Assembly: GCA_964630265.1 (NCBI GenBank)
Contig: CAZVRW010000024.1
Span: forward strand, 1-39,102
DNA: 39,102 nt
Reading direction: 5' to 3'
Source of the DNA: CAZBWP01 sp964630265
GTDB taxonomy: Bacteria > Pseudomonadota > Alphaproteobacteria > Rhodospirillales > Defluviicoccaceae
Shown here: positions 1-8,390 of the stretch, piece after piece
How positions within the stretch are numbered: position 1 is the stretch's first letter
Layout: the number at the start of each line of letters is the position of its first letter
The notes under the pieces: generated by a model
The model's input: the letters and a program-made list of their open reading frames with translations, nothing else
Told to the model about the DNA's origin: nothing
The model's database searches: none
Program-made: the position numbers and the translations under genes

Positions 1-1200
1 GCCGAGGTGCGCGAGGCGGTGGATTTCCTGCGCTACTACGCCGCCCGCGCCCGCGCCGACTTCGCCGACCCGCTGGCGCTGCCGGGGCCCACCGGCGAGC
101 GCAACACGTTGGCGCTCCGCGGGCGCGGCGTCTTCGCCTGCATCAGCCCGTGGAACTTTCCGCTCGCCATCTTCTGCGGCCAGATTTCGGCGGCGCTGGC
201 GGCGGGCAATACGGTGATCGCCAAGCCGGCCGAACAGACACCGCTGATCGCCGCCCGCGCGGTCGAGATGCTGCATGCGGCCGGCGTGCCGCCCGACGCA
301 CTGGCGCTGCTGCCGGGAGACGGGCGCGTCGGTGCGGCGCTCATCGAGGATCCGCGCGTGGCCGGGGTCGCGTTCACCGGCTCGGTGGAAACGGCCCGCG
401 CCATTCATCAGACCTTGGCGACACGCCCCGGCCCGATCGTCCCGCTGATCGCCGAGACCGGGGGCCAGAACGTGATGCTCGTCGATTCGACCGCCCTGCC
501 CGAGCAGGTGGTGGCCGACGTCGTCACCTCGGCCTTTCGCAGCGCCGGGCAGCGCTGCTCGGCGCTGCGGGTGTTGTTCGTGCAGCAGGACATCGCGCCG
601 CGGGTGATCGAGATGCTGGCCGGGGCGGTGGCGGAGTTGCGGGTCGGTGATCCGGGGCTGCTGGCGACCGACGTGGGACCGGTGATCGACACCGATGCGC
701 TGGCCATGCTGGAGGCGCACGCACGGCGCATGGACAGCGAAGCGACGCCGCTCTGCTCCGCGCCGCTCTCGCCGGAGTGCGAGCACGGCAGCTTCTTCGC
801 ACCCCGCGCCTATCGCATCGATCGGCTGGAGCGGCTGGAGCGTGAGGTCTTCGGGCCGATCCTGCACGTCATCCCCTGGGCCGCCGATCGGCTGGACGCG
901 GTGCTCGATGCGGTCAACGCGACCGGCTACGGGCTCACCCTCGGCATCCACAGCCGGGTCGACGGTTTCGCCCGCGAGGTCCACGCGCGCACCCGGGTCG
1001 GCAACACCTATGTCAACCGAACGATGATCGGCGCCGTCGTCGGCGTGCAGCCGTTCGGCGGTGAGGGACTGTCCGGCACCGGCCCCAAGGCGGGCGGGCC
1101 GCGCTACCTGCATCGCTTCGCCACCGAGCGGACGCTCTCGGTCAACACCTCGGCCACCGGCGGCAACGCCGCGCTGCTCTCCCTCTCCGACGACGACTGA
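1..1200 (+). CDS. putA: PutA C-terminal part: delta-1-pyrroline-5-carboxylate dehydrogenase domain (5' end outside window)
   Basis: The frame is open from base 1, so the gene begins before the window; the GTG at base 7 is internal. What remains (399 residues) is an aldehyde dehydrogenase domain that oxidises glutamate semialdehyde to glutamate with NAD. It opens with the REAVDFLRYY helix typical of the PutA linker. It then shows the ISPWNFPLAIF Rossmann segment, a general-base Glu in AETGGQN (about residue 152) and the catalytic Cys in SAGQRCS (about residue 186). The end QPFGGEGLSGTGPKAGGP followed by a short tail is typical of the shorter, type A PutA proteins, which lack an extra C-terminal domain. 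The proline dehydrogenase half should lie upstream. A stand-alone P5C dehydrogenase is possible but the linker helix favours PutA. Confidence 0.93.
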   Translation, partial: AEVREAVDFLRYYAARARADFADPLALPGPTGERNTLALRGRGVFACISPWNFPLAIFCGQISAALAAGNTVIAKPAEQTPLIAARAVEMLHAAGVPPDALALLPGDGRVGAALIEDPRVAGVAFTGSVETARAIHQTLATRPGPIVPLIAETGGQNVMLVDSTALPEQVVADVVTSAFRSAGQRCSALRVLFVQQDIAPRVIEMLAGAVAELRVGDPGLLATDVGPVIDTDALAMLEAHARRMDSEATPLCSAPLSPECEHGSFFAPRAYRIDRLERLEREVFGPILHVIPWAADRLDAVLDAVNATGYGLTLGIHSRVDGFAREVHARTRVGNTYVNRTMIGAVVGVQPFGGEGLSGTGPKAGGPRYLHRFATERTLSVNTSATGGNAALLSLSDDD

Positions 1201-1207
1201 TCCGACC

Positions 1208-1510
1208 GTGGCCGACCGCTACAACGTGGTGATTGCCGGTGGCGGGGTGATCGGCAGTGCCGTCGCTTGCTTCCTGGCCATGGAACCGGCATTCGCCGGC
1301 ACCATCGCCGTGATCGAGCCGCACCCGGAGGTGGACACGCTGCTGTTCGCCAACGGCTTCAGCGGCCACGGCTGCAACAGGCGGCGGCGGTGGGCCGGAT
1401 TCTGTCCGAGTGGATCACCTTCGGCGACTGCCGATCCCTCGACCTGACGGGGCTCGGATCGGGCCGTCTCGCCGATGGCCGCGGCCGTCCGGAGACGCCG
1501 ATCGTCCGAT
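1208..1510 (+). pseudogene. Remnant of an FAD-dependent (DAO family) oxidoreductase, internally deleted and frameshifted
   Basis: A GTG at 1208, eight bases after the putA stop, opens a frame reading YNVVIAGGGVIGSAVACFLA, the dinucleotide-binding GxGxxG start of DAO-type flavoproteins. After about 40 residues it jumps to VDTLLFANGFSGHG, which in full-length relatives (roughly 370-400 aa) lies near the C-terminus, so some 280 codons are missing. At about 1369 one base has been lost: the reading continues in another frame as LQQAAAVGRILSEWI and then FGDCRSLDLTGLGSGRLADG, the usual C-terminal end. In the original frame a stop follows at 1445-1447. One internal deletion plus one frameshift make it non-functional. 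The ancestral enzyme probably formed a transcription unit with putA. Confidence 0.85.
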
Positions 1511-1557
1511 CCCGTCCGCCGGTTGAGCCAAACCGGTCGTACGGTTATAGGGGGGGC

Positions 1558-1869
1558 ATGCTCAGAGCCCTCGCCTTCGCCCTTCTGCTCGTGATCGTCG
1601 GCTGCGGCGTCACCGATCCCTTTCTCTACACCGAGCGAGAGTTCGATCGCTCGGTGGCCGGTTTCGGCAGGGAACCGGAGGACATCAGCGAGGTCGCCAT
1701 CTGCTTCACGCGCCTCGCTACCAGCGACGCCACGGTGCGGCAGATGGCCGAGGAGCGGTGCGCGCAGTTCGGCAAGAGCGCCCGCTACCGCAAGACCGGC
1801 TGGGGCGACTGCCCGCTGGCGACGCCGACCCGCGCGGTCTTCGACTGCGTCTCGCCGGATGGAGGCTAG
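1558..1869 (+). CDS. Small putative lipoprotein of unknown function
   Basis: This 103-residue protein starts at an ATG just behind a purine-rich GGGGGG stretch (about 1551-1556) that can serve as ribosome binding site. The N-terminus MLRALAFALLLVIVGCG is a short lipoprotein signal with lipobox IVGC, so the mature protein should be anchored at about Cys17. The rest has four more cysteines (in AICFT, EERCAQF, GDCPL and FDCVS), consistent with disulphides in the periplasm. The frame is open far upstream, but there it is the frameshifted flavoprotein remnant, so the ATG is the sensible start. Its last 11 bases overlap the following hydrolase gene, suggesting co-transcription. No family was recognised. 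Confidence 0.6.
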   Translation: MLRALAFALLLVIVGCGVTDPFLYTEREFDRSVAGFGREPEDISEVAICFTRLATSDATVRQMAEERCAQFGKSARYRKTGWGDCPLATPTRAVFDCVSPDGG

Positions 1870-2698
1870 GCGATTGTCGGGGCTGTGGGGACTGCTCGGG
1901 ATCGTCGGCGCGGTCTATCTGGCTGCGGTCGGCGCGCTCTATGTCTTTCAGCGCAATGTCATGTACCTGCCGTCCCACGAGCGTCCGGCGCCCGCCGCCT
2001 GGGGCGTGCCGGAGATGGACGTGGTGCCGCTGATCACCGATGACGGACTGGAACTCTCGGCCTGGTATCGGCCGCCGCCATCGGGTCAGGCGACGCTGGT
2101 CTACCTGCATGGCAACGGTGGGCACATCGGCCACCGCGGTGCCCGGGCCCGCGTACTGATCGACGCCGACCTCGGCGTGCTGCTGGTCGAATATCGCGGT
2201 TATGGCGGCAATCCGGGATCGCCCACCGAGGCCGGATTGCTGGCCGACGGCCGGGCCGCCATGGCATTCCTGGATGAACGCGGCGTCGCTCCGGCCGACA
2301 CCGTGCTGTTCGGCGAATCGCTGGGCAGCGGCGTCGCCGTGCCGCTGGCGGCGGAGACGGCGGCTGCCGGCCGGCCGGTCGCTGGTGTCATACTGGAAGC
2401 GCCCTTCACCTCCGCCGCCGACGTCGGTGCCCGCCATCACCCGTGGGCCCCGGTCCGGCTGCTCATCAAGGACCGCTTCGACAGCCGTTCGCGGATTGCC
2501 CGGATCGGCGCGCCGCTGTTCCTCTATCACGGCGACGCCGACCGGGTAGTGCCGCAGCGCCTCGGCCGGGAGTTGTTCGCCGCGGCGGCCGAGCCGAAGC
2601 AGGCTTGGTGGATCAGCGGGGGCGGCCACACCGACCTGGACGGCTTCGGCGCCATGGCGCGCGTCACCGCCTGGATCGCCGCTCTGCTGCGCGGATAG
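1859..2698 (+). CDS. Membrane-anchored alpha/beta hydrolase (BEM46/ABHD13-like)
   Basis: This is a 279-residue serine hydrolase with one N-terminal membrane segment (about residues 9-30), so the catalytic domain is probably on the periplasmic side. The oxyanion motif YLHGNGG is at about residues 82-88 and the nucleophile Ser154 lies in GESLGSG. The acid is Asp228 in HGDADRVVP and the base His257 in GGGHTDL. The pattern FQRNVMYLPS followed by PEMDVVPLITDDGLELSAWY is typical of the BEM46 or ABHD13 group of putative esterases or thioesterases. The substrate is unknown. The start overlaps the lipoprotein gene by 11 bases, and the gene converges with ureG 35 bases beyond its stop. Confidence 0.85.
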   Translation: MEARRLSGLWGLLGIVGAVYLAAVGALYVFQRNVMYLPSHERPAPAAWGVPEMDVVPLITDDGLELSAWYRPPPSGQATLVYLHGNGGHIGHRGARARVLIDADLGVLLVEYRGYGGNPGSPTEAGLLADGRAAMAFLDERGVAPADTVLFGESLGSGVAVPLAAETAAAGRPVAGVILEAPFTSAADVGARHHPWAPVRLLIKDRFDSRSRIARIGAPLFLYHGDADRVVPQRLGRELFAAAAEPKQAWWISGGGHTDLDGFGAMARVTAWIAALLRG

Positions 2699-2733
2699 CG
2701 GTTGCGCGGCGCCGGGATGCGGCGGCGGCCGCC

Positions 2734-3345
2734 TCAGCCGTTGCCGAGCCCACCGGAGTGGATGACGAACTTGACGATCGCATCCAGACCGGCGCCGGTT
2801 CGCAGGTTGGTGAAGATGAACGGCCGATCGCCGCGCATGCGCGTCGCGTCCCGCTCCATCACCTCGAGGCTGGCGCCGACCAGCGGGGCGAGATCGGTCT
2901 TGTTGATCACCAGCAGATCGGACCGGGTGATGCCCGGGCCCCCCTTGCGCGGGATCTTGTCGCCGGCCGAGACATCGATGACGTAGAGGGTGATGTCGGC
3001 CAATTCCGGCGAGAACGTCGCCGCCAGGTTGTCACCGCCGGATTCGACGAAGACCACATCCAGGTCGGGGAAACGGCGCGTCATGTCGGCGACGGCGGCG
3101 AGGTTGATGGAGGCGTCCTCGCGGATCGCCGTGTGCGGACAGCCACCGGTCTCGACGCCGACGATGCGCTCGGGTGGCAGGGCGCCGGAGCGCGTCAGGA
3201 ACTCGGCGTCCTCGCGCGTATAGATGTCGTTGGTGACGACGGCGATGCGGAACTGCTCGCGCATCCGTTTGCAGAGGCCGTCGACCAGGGCCGTCTTGCC
3301 GGAGCCGACGGGGCCACCGATGCCAATGCGCAGCGGGCCGCTCAT
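2734..3345 (-). CDS. ureG: Urease accessory GTPase UreG
   Basis: UreG is the SIMIBI-class GTPase that couples GTP hydrolysis to nickel delivery into apo-urease, together with UreD, UreF and UreE. The 203-residue length is normal. The P-loop GGPVGSGKT is at about residues 10-18. The metal-binding CPH triad appears in VGVETGGCPHTAIREDAS, the Walker B region in VVFVESGGDNLAATFSPEL, and the guanine specificity motif in NKTDLAP. The frame is open upstream to 3999, but the start at 3345 gives the canonical N-terminus and forms an ATGA overlap with the ureF stop, so translation is probably coupled. It is the last gene of the urea cluster. Confidence 0.97.
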   Translation of the reverse strand: MSGPLRIGIGGPVGSGKTALVDGLCKRMREQFRIAVVTNDIYTREDAEFLTRSGALPPERIVGVETGGCPHTAIREDASINLAAVADMTRRFPDLDVVFVESGGDNLAATFSPELADITLYVIDVSAGDKIPRKGGPGITRSDLLVINKTDLAPLVGASLEVMERDATRMRGDRPFIFTNLRTGAGLDAIVKFVIHSGGLGNG

Positions 3346-4034
3346 GACCGGAACAGCCTGACCGGCTGCGTCTCGTGGCGGGCGGAGCACCAGTCGACGA
3401 TCACCGCCGCGGTGCCCAGGTCTTCCAAGGGCGTGGTCAGGGCGGCTTCGGTCGCGGTCCGCACCGCGTCTTCCAGAATCACCATCAGGCGTTGTCCTTG
3501 TGTCTGACCGAGGGGGAGGTGACGCACGCCGGCGGAGACCAGGCTGGCAACACTGGCGTGCAGATAGGCGATGACGGCAAGTCGGGCCGGGATCGTTTCG
3601 GCGGCGGCGGCGAGACCGACGGCGATGGGATAGGCCGGCGCCAGGGTCGCCGTCGCCAGCACCGCGCACCACCGGTCGAGCGCCGGCGCAGGAGCGGTGG
3701 CGCGGACGGTGCCGAGGAACGCCTCGCCCTGCGCCAGGGACTCCAGGGCCAGTTCGGCCGTGCCCCGCAAGGTCGCCGCGCGTTCGGCGGCCTCGATGAA
3801 CGCCGCGACGTCGTTCGCCGCCACCGCGTCCAGCGTCAACCGCAGCAGAACCGCGTCCTGCCGCGGCCCACCGAAGGCGAGCAGCCCCTCGATCCACGTG
3901 CCGAAGTCGTCCGCGCCGGTGATCAGGCCCTCTTCGACCGCCGTCTCGATGCCGTGCGAATACGAATAGCCGCCGACCGGATAGGCCGGCGACAGCCATG
4001 TCATCAGTCGATAGAGCGCACGATCAGTGGTCAT
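3342..4034 (-). CDS. ureF: Urease accessory protein UreF
   Basis: UreF is the helical urease chaperone that acts with UreD and gates UreG. From the chosen ATG (4034) it has 230 residues. It shows the family opening LYRLMTWLSPAYPVGGYSYSHGIE, here with the GGYSYSHG signature at about residues 20-27, and ends with the usual basic VRLFRS tail. Two more in-frame ATGs lie 9 and 15 bases upstream (4043 and 4049). The gene overlaps the end of ureE by 11 bases and the start of ureG by four, so the three accessory genes are tightly packed. Confidence 0.95.
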   Translation of the reverse strand: MTTDRALYRLMTWLSPAYPVGGYSYSHGIETAVEEGLITGADDFGTWIEGLLAFGGPRQDAVLLRLTLDAVAANDVAAFIEAAERAATLRGTAELALESLAQGEAFLGTVRATAPAPALDRWCAVLATATLAPAYPIAVGLAAAAETIPARLAVIAYLHASVASLVSAGVRHLPLGQTQGQRLMVILEDAVRTATEAALTTPLEDLGTAAVIVDWCSARHETQPVRLFRS

Positions 4035-4500
4035 GGCGCCCATGACCATCGGCGGCATAGGCGCCCGGCTCCGGCTCGAACGGCGCCATGCGGCGCACCG
4101 GCATCGCGCCCAGCCGCTGCAGCATGTCGGCCAGCACGTGATCGTCGAGCAGCCGCAGCGTGCCGTCCGCCAGCACCTGGATCGGGGTGTGCCGGTTGCC
4201 CAGGTGCCAGGCGATACGCGCCGCCTCGGCGGGGGAGCGACAGGCGACCGCGAGCACGGGTTGGACAGCGGCGCACACCCGCAGCAGGCAACCGTCGTCC
4301 AGTTCCAACGCATCGCCGTCCGAGAGCACGGCGGCGCGCTCCAGGTCGAGGAGGAACGCCTCGCCGCCGTCGTCGTTGAGCCGGATGCGACGCCTGTGGC
4401 GATTTTCCCAGGGCAGGGTTACCGTGCCGACCGCGCTGGCCTCCGGCCAGGTTCCGGCGCGACGTACGGCTGTGGCCCGGCGCATGGGAAGAGGGCGCAT
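4024..4500 (-). CDS. ureE: Urease accessory nickel chaperone UreE
   Basis: UreE is the nickel-binding metallochaperone for urease. This 158-residue protein has the N-terminal peptide-binding domain (about 20-85, with GTVTLPWENRHRRRIRL and FLLDLERA) and the C-terminal metal-binding domain with AWHLGNRHTPIQV (about 97-109). It ends with a short His-rich tail, GHGRHDH, a modest version of the long poly-His tail of some UreE proteins. Its ATG shares one base with the ureC stop (TGATG arrangement), which points to translational coupling. Its end overlaps ureF. Confidence 0.94.
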   Translation of the reverse strand: MRPLPMRRATAVRRAGTWPEASAVGTVTLPWENRHRRRIRLNDDGGEAFLLDLERAAVLSDGDALELDDGCLLRVCAAVQPVLAVACRSPAEAARIAWHLGNRHTPIQVLADGTLRLLDDHVLADMLQRLGAMPVRRMAPFEPEPGAYAADGHGRHDH

Positions 4501-6209
4501 CAGAACAGAAAGTAGCGTTGCGCCATGGGCAGCACCTCGGCCGGCTCACAGGTGAGCAACTCGCCATCGGCGCGCACCTCGTAGGTCTCGGGATCGACCT
4601 CGATCGCCGGGGTCGCGTCGTTGAGGACCATCGAGCGCTTGCCGATGCTCCGGCAACCGACCACCGGGATCAGTCGCTTGGCGAGACGGAGATCGCTCGC
4701 GACGCCGTGCTCGATTGCTGCGGCGGAGACGAAGGTCACGGAGTGTTCGGTGAGCGCGCGACCGAAGCCGGCGAACATCGGCCGATAGTGCACCGGCTGC
4801 GGTGTCGGAATCGAGGCATTGGGGTCACCCATCGACGCCGCGACGATGCTGCCACCCATGAGCACAAGGTCCGGTTTGACGCCGAAAAACATCGGCTTCC
4901 AGAGCACCAAGTCGGCGCGCTTGCCGACCTCGACCGAGCCGACGTGAGTGGCGATGCCGTGGGCGATCGCCGGATTGATCGTGTATTTGGCGACGTAGCG
5001 GCGGACCCGCAGGTTGTCGTTGTCGCCGGTCTCCTCGGGCAGGCGGCCCCGCTGCTTTTTCATTTTGTCCGCCGTCTGCCACGTGCGGATGACCACTTCA
5101 CCGACCCGACCCATGGCTTGGCTGTCGGAGGCGATGATGCTGAACGCGCCGAGGTCGTGCAGGATGTCCTCCGCGGCGATGGTTTCGCGCCGGATGCGGC
5201 TTTCGGCGAACGCCACGTCCTCGGGAATGCGCGCATCCAGGTGATGACAGACCATCAACATGTCCAGGTGCTCGTCGAGCGTGTTGACCGTGTACGGCCG
5301 CGTCGGGTTGGTCGACGACGGCAGCACGTTGGCCTCGCCGCAGAGCTTGATGATGTCGGGCGCATGACCGCCGCCGGCGCCCTCGGTATGGAAGGTGTGG
5401 ATGGTGCGGCCCTTGAACGCCGCGCGGGTGTTCTCGACGAAACCGGACTCGTTAAGCGTATCGGTGTGGATGGCCACCTGCACATCCATCAGTTCGGCGA
5501 CCGAAAGACAGCAGTCGATGGCCGACGGCGTCGTCCCCCAGTCTTCATGCAGCTTCAGACCGCAGGCGCCCGCCCGCACCTGTTCGTGCAAGGCATCGGG
5601 CAGCGAGGCATTGCCCTTGCCGAAGAAGCCCAGGTTCATGGGCAGGCCGTCCGCCGCTTGCAGCATACGGCCGATGTGCCACGGGCCGGGCGTGCAGGTG
5701 GTGGCATTGGTGCCGTCCGCCGGGCCGGTGCCGCCGCCCAGCATGGTGGTGATGCCGGAATAGAGGGCGTCATCCACCAGCTGTGGGCAGATCCAGTGGA
5801 TATGCGAGTCGATGCCACCGGCGGTGACGATGCGGCCTTCGCCGGCGATGGCCTCGGTGCCGGGGCCGATGACGATGTCGACACCGGGCTGGATGTCCGG
5901 ATTGCCGGCCTTGCCGATACTGACGATGCGGCCGTCGCGGAGGCCGATGTCGGCCTTGATGATGCCCCAGTGGTCGACGATCAGGGCGTTGGTGATGACG
6001 GTGTCGACGGCGCCCTCGACGCGGGCGACCTGTGACTGCCCCATGCCGTCGCGGATTACCTTGCCGCCGCCGAACTTCACCTCTTCGCCATAGATCGTCC
6101 GGTCGGCCTCGACCTCGATGATCAGATCGGTGTCGGCGAGGCGAACCCGATCGCCGACCGTGGGGCCAAACATGTCGGCATAGGCGGCACGCTGGATTCG
6201 GAACGGCAT
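4500..6209 (-). CDS. ureC: Urease alpha (catalytic) subunit UreC
   Basis: UreC is the nickel amidohydrolase subunit that splits urea to ammonia and carbamate in the cytoplasm. The 569-residue length is standard. Nickel ligands are visible: His136 and His138 in GGIDSHIHWICPQ, the Lys219 to be carbamylated in GLKLHEDWG, His248 in VAIHTDTLNE, His274 in HTFHTEGAGGGHAPD and Asp362 in IASDSQAMGRVGE. The mobile flap Cys321 is in MVCHHLD. All catalytic residues are present, so it should be active. The start at 6209 (MPFRIQRAAYADMFGPTVGD) is preferred over the upstream in-frame codon at 6233, which lies inside ureB. Four bases separate it from ureB. Confidence 0.98.
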   Translation of the reverse strand: MPFRIQRAAYADMFGPTVGDRVRLADTDLIIEVEADRTIYGEEVKFGGGKVIRDGMGQSQVARVEGAVDTVITNALIVDHWGIIKADIGLRDGRIVSIGKAGNPDIQPGVDIVIGPGTEAIAGEGRIVTAGGIDSHIHWICPQLVDDALYSGITTMLGGGTGPADGTNATTCTPGPWHIGRMLQAADGLPMNLGFFGKGNASLPDALHEQVRAGACGLKLHEDWGTTPSAIDCCLSVAELMDVQVAIHTDTLNESGFVENTRAAFKGRTIHTFHTEGAGGGHAPDIIKLCGEANVLPSSTNPTRPYTVNTLDEHLDMLMVCHHLDARIPEDVAFAESRIRRETIAAEDILHDLGAFSIIASDSQAMGRVGEVVIRTWQTADKMKKQRGRLPEETGDNDNLRVRRYVAKYTINPAIAHGIATHVGSVEVGKRADLVLWKPMFFGVKPDLVLMGGSIVAASMGDPNASIPTPQPVHYRPMFAGFGRALTEHSVTFVSAAAIEHGVASDLRLAKRLIPVVGCRSIGKRSMVLNDATPAIEVDPETYEVRADGELLTCEPAEVLPMAQRYFLF

Positions 6210-6213
6210 GGCG

Positions 6214-6525
6214 TCAGTCCTCCAGTCGGCCACGGATCAGGGCATTGAAGCCGTGGACCACGCGGTTGCCGGCATACGCGACCAGCGTCACCTCGCGGGA
6301 TTGGCCGGGCTCGAAGCGGACGGCGCTGCCTGCCGGAATGTCGAGACGCCGGCCGCGCGCCGCCGCCCGGTCGAAGCGCAGCGCCGGATTGGCTTCGAAG
6401 AAGTGATAGTGGGAGCCGACCTGCACCGGGCGGTCGCCGGTGTTCTCGACGGTGAGCGTCACCGTGTCGCGCCCCTCGTTCAGGACGATCTCGCCGTCGG
6501 CGATCAGCAGCTCTCCCGGGATCAT
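6214..6525 (-). CDS. ureB: Urease beta subunit UreB
   Basis: UreB is a structural subunit of the urease (ABC)3 trimer. The 103-residue form begins MIPGELLIADGEIVLN and carries the family motifs NTGDRPVQVGSHYHFFEANPAL and YAGNRVVHGFNALIRG. The frame runs upstream to 6555, but the ATG at 6525 has a good ribosome binding site (GGAGGGA about 7 bases before it) and gives the usual family start. It follows ureA after 13 bases and is followed by ureC after 4, in the standard order A-B-C of separate subunits, as in other proteobacteria. Confidence 0.96.
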   Translation of the reverse strand: MIPGELLIADGEIVLNEGRDTVTLTVENTGDRPVQVGSHYHFFEANPALRFDRAAARGRRLDIPAGSAVRFEPGQSREVTLVAYAGNRVVHGFNALIRGRLED

Positions 6526-6538
6526 GCGCGTCCCTCCC

Positions 6539-6841
6539 TCAGCGGATCGGATCATGGACGGTGACCAGTTTGGTTCCGTCAGGAAAGGTCGCCTCCACCT
6601 GGATATCGTGGATCATCTCGGCGACGCCATCCATGACCTGCTCGCGGCTGAGCACGCCGGCGCCGTCGCGCATCAGGTCGGCGACGCTGCGGCCGTCGCG
6701 CGCCCCTTCGACCACGAAGTCGCTGATCAGGGCCACCGCTTCCGGATAGTTGAGCTTCACCCCGCGCTCCAGCCGTCGGCGCGCGACACTCGCAGCCATG
6801 GCGACCAGCAGCTTGTCCTTCTCTCGTGGCGACAGGTTCAC
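6539..6841 (-). CDS. ureA: Urease gamma subunit UreA
   Basis: UreA is the 100-residue gamma subunit of urease. It starts with GTG and the canonical MNLSPREKDKLLVAMAASVA, and has KLNYPEAVALISDFVVEGARDG and a C-terminal VQVEATFPDGTKLVTVHDPI-type end (here IQVEATFPDGTKLV). A very strong ribosome binding site (AGGAGGGA) precedes the GTG and fits the need for stoichiometric structural subunits. It lies 21 bases after ureD and 13 before ureB. Confidence 0.97.
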   Translation of the reverse strand: MNLSPREKDKLLVAMAASVARRRLERGVKLNYPEAVALISDFVVEGARDGRSVADLMRDGAGVLSREQVMDGVAEMIHDIQVEATFPDGTKLVTVHDPIR

Positions 6842-6862
6842 CGGCGTCCCTCCTCCTTGGTC

Positions 6863-7717
6863 TCAAACATGCCAGAGCCGGGGCAGACTGGCTGGCAGTC
6901 CCGCGACCCTACACCGAAACGCCGACCAGAACGACCCGAACGAGCGACGCACCAGCGCGGCATCGGTACCGAGCCAGCGGACGACGAGGATGCCCCCGAC
7001 ACACGTGGCGGCAGCCCGGATGCCGGGCGCATCGAGCAGCGCGCGGGCGGCGGCCAGGCGTTCGCCGGCGTCGTCGGCCACATGGATGGCGGTGGCATAG
7101 GCGACGGCGTCGGCGAGCCCGGCCGGATGGGCCAGGCAATGGTTGAGGTCGCCCGCGAGGCGGAAGGTATCGCACCAGACGAGCCGGCCGTCGCGGACCA
7201 CCTCCCAGGCGTCGTGCACGAGGCCCGTGGTCAACCGCTCGCCGCGCGCAGTGCGTCCGAACACCAGCATCTCGCCCGCGAGCACCCGGGCCTCCGGCGC
7301 TGCCTCGACACGGGTGCGACGGCGCAAGCGGGCGCCCTCGAACAGGATGGTCTCCTGCGGCAGCCATTCCAGCCACGACCCGGCGGCGGCCCGCAGCACC
7401 ACGCCGACGGTCACGTCGGCACCGGTGGAGCGATAGACCTTCTCGGCCGCCTGCGCCATCACCACGGCGCGGGCGCCGGGGGCCGCCGATACGTCCAGGG
7501 TGAGGCGATCGCCGCCGACGAGGCCGCCGGAGGTGGTGGCCACCGCGGCCAGGGACACATCGCCGCGCCCCGGGGCCGGGAACATCACCCGCAGCGGGGC
7601 CCGTTGATAGAGGTGCGCCAGCCGGGTTTTTCCGTGGTGGTGCGCGAAACCCAGGGTGGCCGCGCCATCCATGCCGGCCGCGGCGCGGCGGCTAGACGGT
7701 AAGATAGCGACGGACAT
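6863..7717 (-). CDS. ureD: Urease accessory protein UreD
   Basis: UreD (UreH) binds apo-urease first and forms the tunnel for nickel delivery with UreF and UreG. The protein has the family landmarks LVGGDRLTLDVSAAPGARAVV, AAEKVYRSTGA, WLPQETILFEGARLRRRTRVE and GEMLVFGRTARGE. The ATG at 7717 gives 284 residues and overlaps the end of urtE by 26 bases. A second ATG at 7672 (MDGAATLGFAHHHGKTRL) gives 269 residues without overlap and matches where family similarity usually begins. The true start is therefore uncertain. Either way the transporter and enzyme halves of the cluster are directly joined here. Confidence 0.93.
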   Translation of the reverse strand: MSVAILPSSRRAAAGMDGAATLGFAHHHGKTRLAHLYQRAPLRVMFPAPGRGDVSLAAVATTSGGLVGGDRLTLDVSAAPGARAVVMAQAAEKVYRSTGADVTVGVVLRAAAGSWLEWLPQETILFEGARLRRRTRVEAAPEARVLAGEMLVFGRTARGERLTTGLVHDAWEVVRDGRLVWCDTFRLAGDLNHCLAHPAGLADAVAYATAIHVADDAGERLAAARALLDAPGIRAAATCVGGILVVRWLGTDAALVRRSFGSFWSAFRCRVAGLPASLPRLWHV

Positions 7718-8387
7718 CGTCCTCGATCAGGTCGGCAGCGAGGCCGGACATGACCACTTCGCCGCGGTCCATGACGGCAAACCGGTCGGCCAAGTCGCGG
7801 GCGAACTCGAAATACTGTTCGACCAACAGGATCGCCATGTCACCCCGCCCGGCGAGCACGCGGATCACGTGCTCGATGTCCTTGATGATCGACGGCTGGA
7901 TCCCCTCGGTCGGCTCGTCGAGGACGAGCAGGCGCGGGCGGGTGACCAGTGCGCGGGCGATGGCCAGCTGCTGTTGCTGTCCGCCGGACAGATCGCCGCC
8001 GCGCCGCCCGAGCATGTCGCGCAGCACCGGGAACAAGGCGAACACCTCGTCGGGGATGTGGCGCAGCGCCCGCGGTATGGCGGCGTAGCCGGTCTCCAGG
8101 TTTTCCAGCACGGTCAGCAGCGGGAAGATCTCGCGTCCCTGCGGCACGAAGGCGATGCCGCGGGCCGCGCGTTCGTGCGGCCGGCGATGGGTGATCTCCT
8201 CGCCCTCCCAGACGATCCGCCCGGTGGCCACCGACTGCTGACCGACGATGGCCCGCAGCAGCGAGGTCTTGCCGACGCCGTTGCGACCGAGGATGCAGGT
8301 CACCTGCGCCTTCTCGGCGACGACGCTGACGTTCTTCAGCGCCTGGCTGGCGCCATAGAACAGATTGATGCCCTCGACGGTCAGCAT
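7692..8387 (-). CDS. urtE: Urea ABC transporter ATP-binding protein UrtE
   Basis: UrtE is one of the two ATPases of the branched-chain-amino-acid-like urea importer UrtABCDE. At 231 residues it matches the LivF type. Walker A is GRNGVGKTS (about 34-42), the Q-loop region FVPQGREIFP, the signature LSGGQQQQ (about 133-140), Walker B LLVLDEPTEGIQP (about 154-166) and the H-loop region LLVEQYFEFA; as in LivF proteins the switch residue is Gln in EQY. The N-terminus MLTVEGINLFYGASQAL is typical of UrtE. It starts three bases after the urtD stop. Confidence 0.95.
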   Translation of the reverse strand: MLTVEGINLFYGASQALKNVSVVAEKAQVTCILGRNGVGKTSLLRAIVGQQSVATGRIVWEGEEITHRRPHERAARGIAFVPQGREIFPLLTVLENLETGYAAIPRALRHIPDEVFALFPVLRDMLGRRGGDLSGGQQQQLAIARALVTRPRLLVLDEPTEGIQPSIIKDIEHVIRVLAGRGDMAILLVEQYFEFARDLADRFAVMDRGEVVMSGLAADLIEDDVRRYLTV

Positions 8388-8390
8388 GCC

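Noticed and set aside
1061..1447. Open frame starting inside putA and running into the flavoprotein remnant
   Set aside because: The first part is an out-of-frame shadow of putA; only the segment from the GTG at 1208 resembles a protein family.
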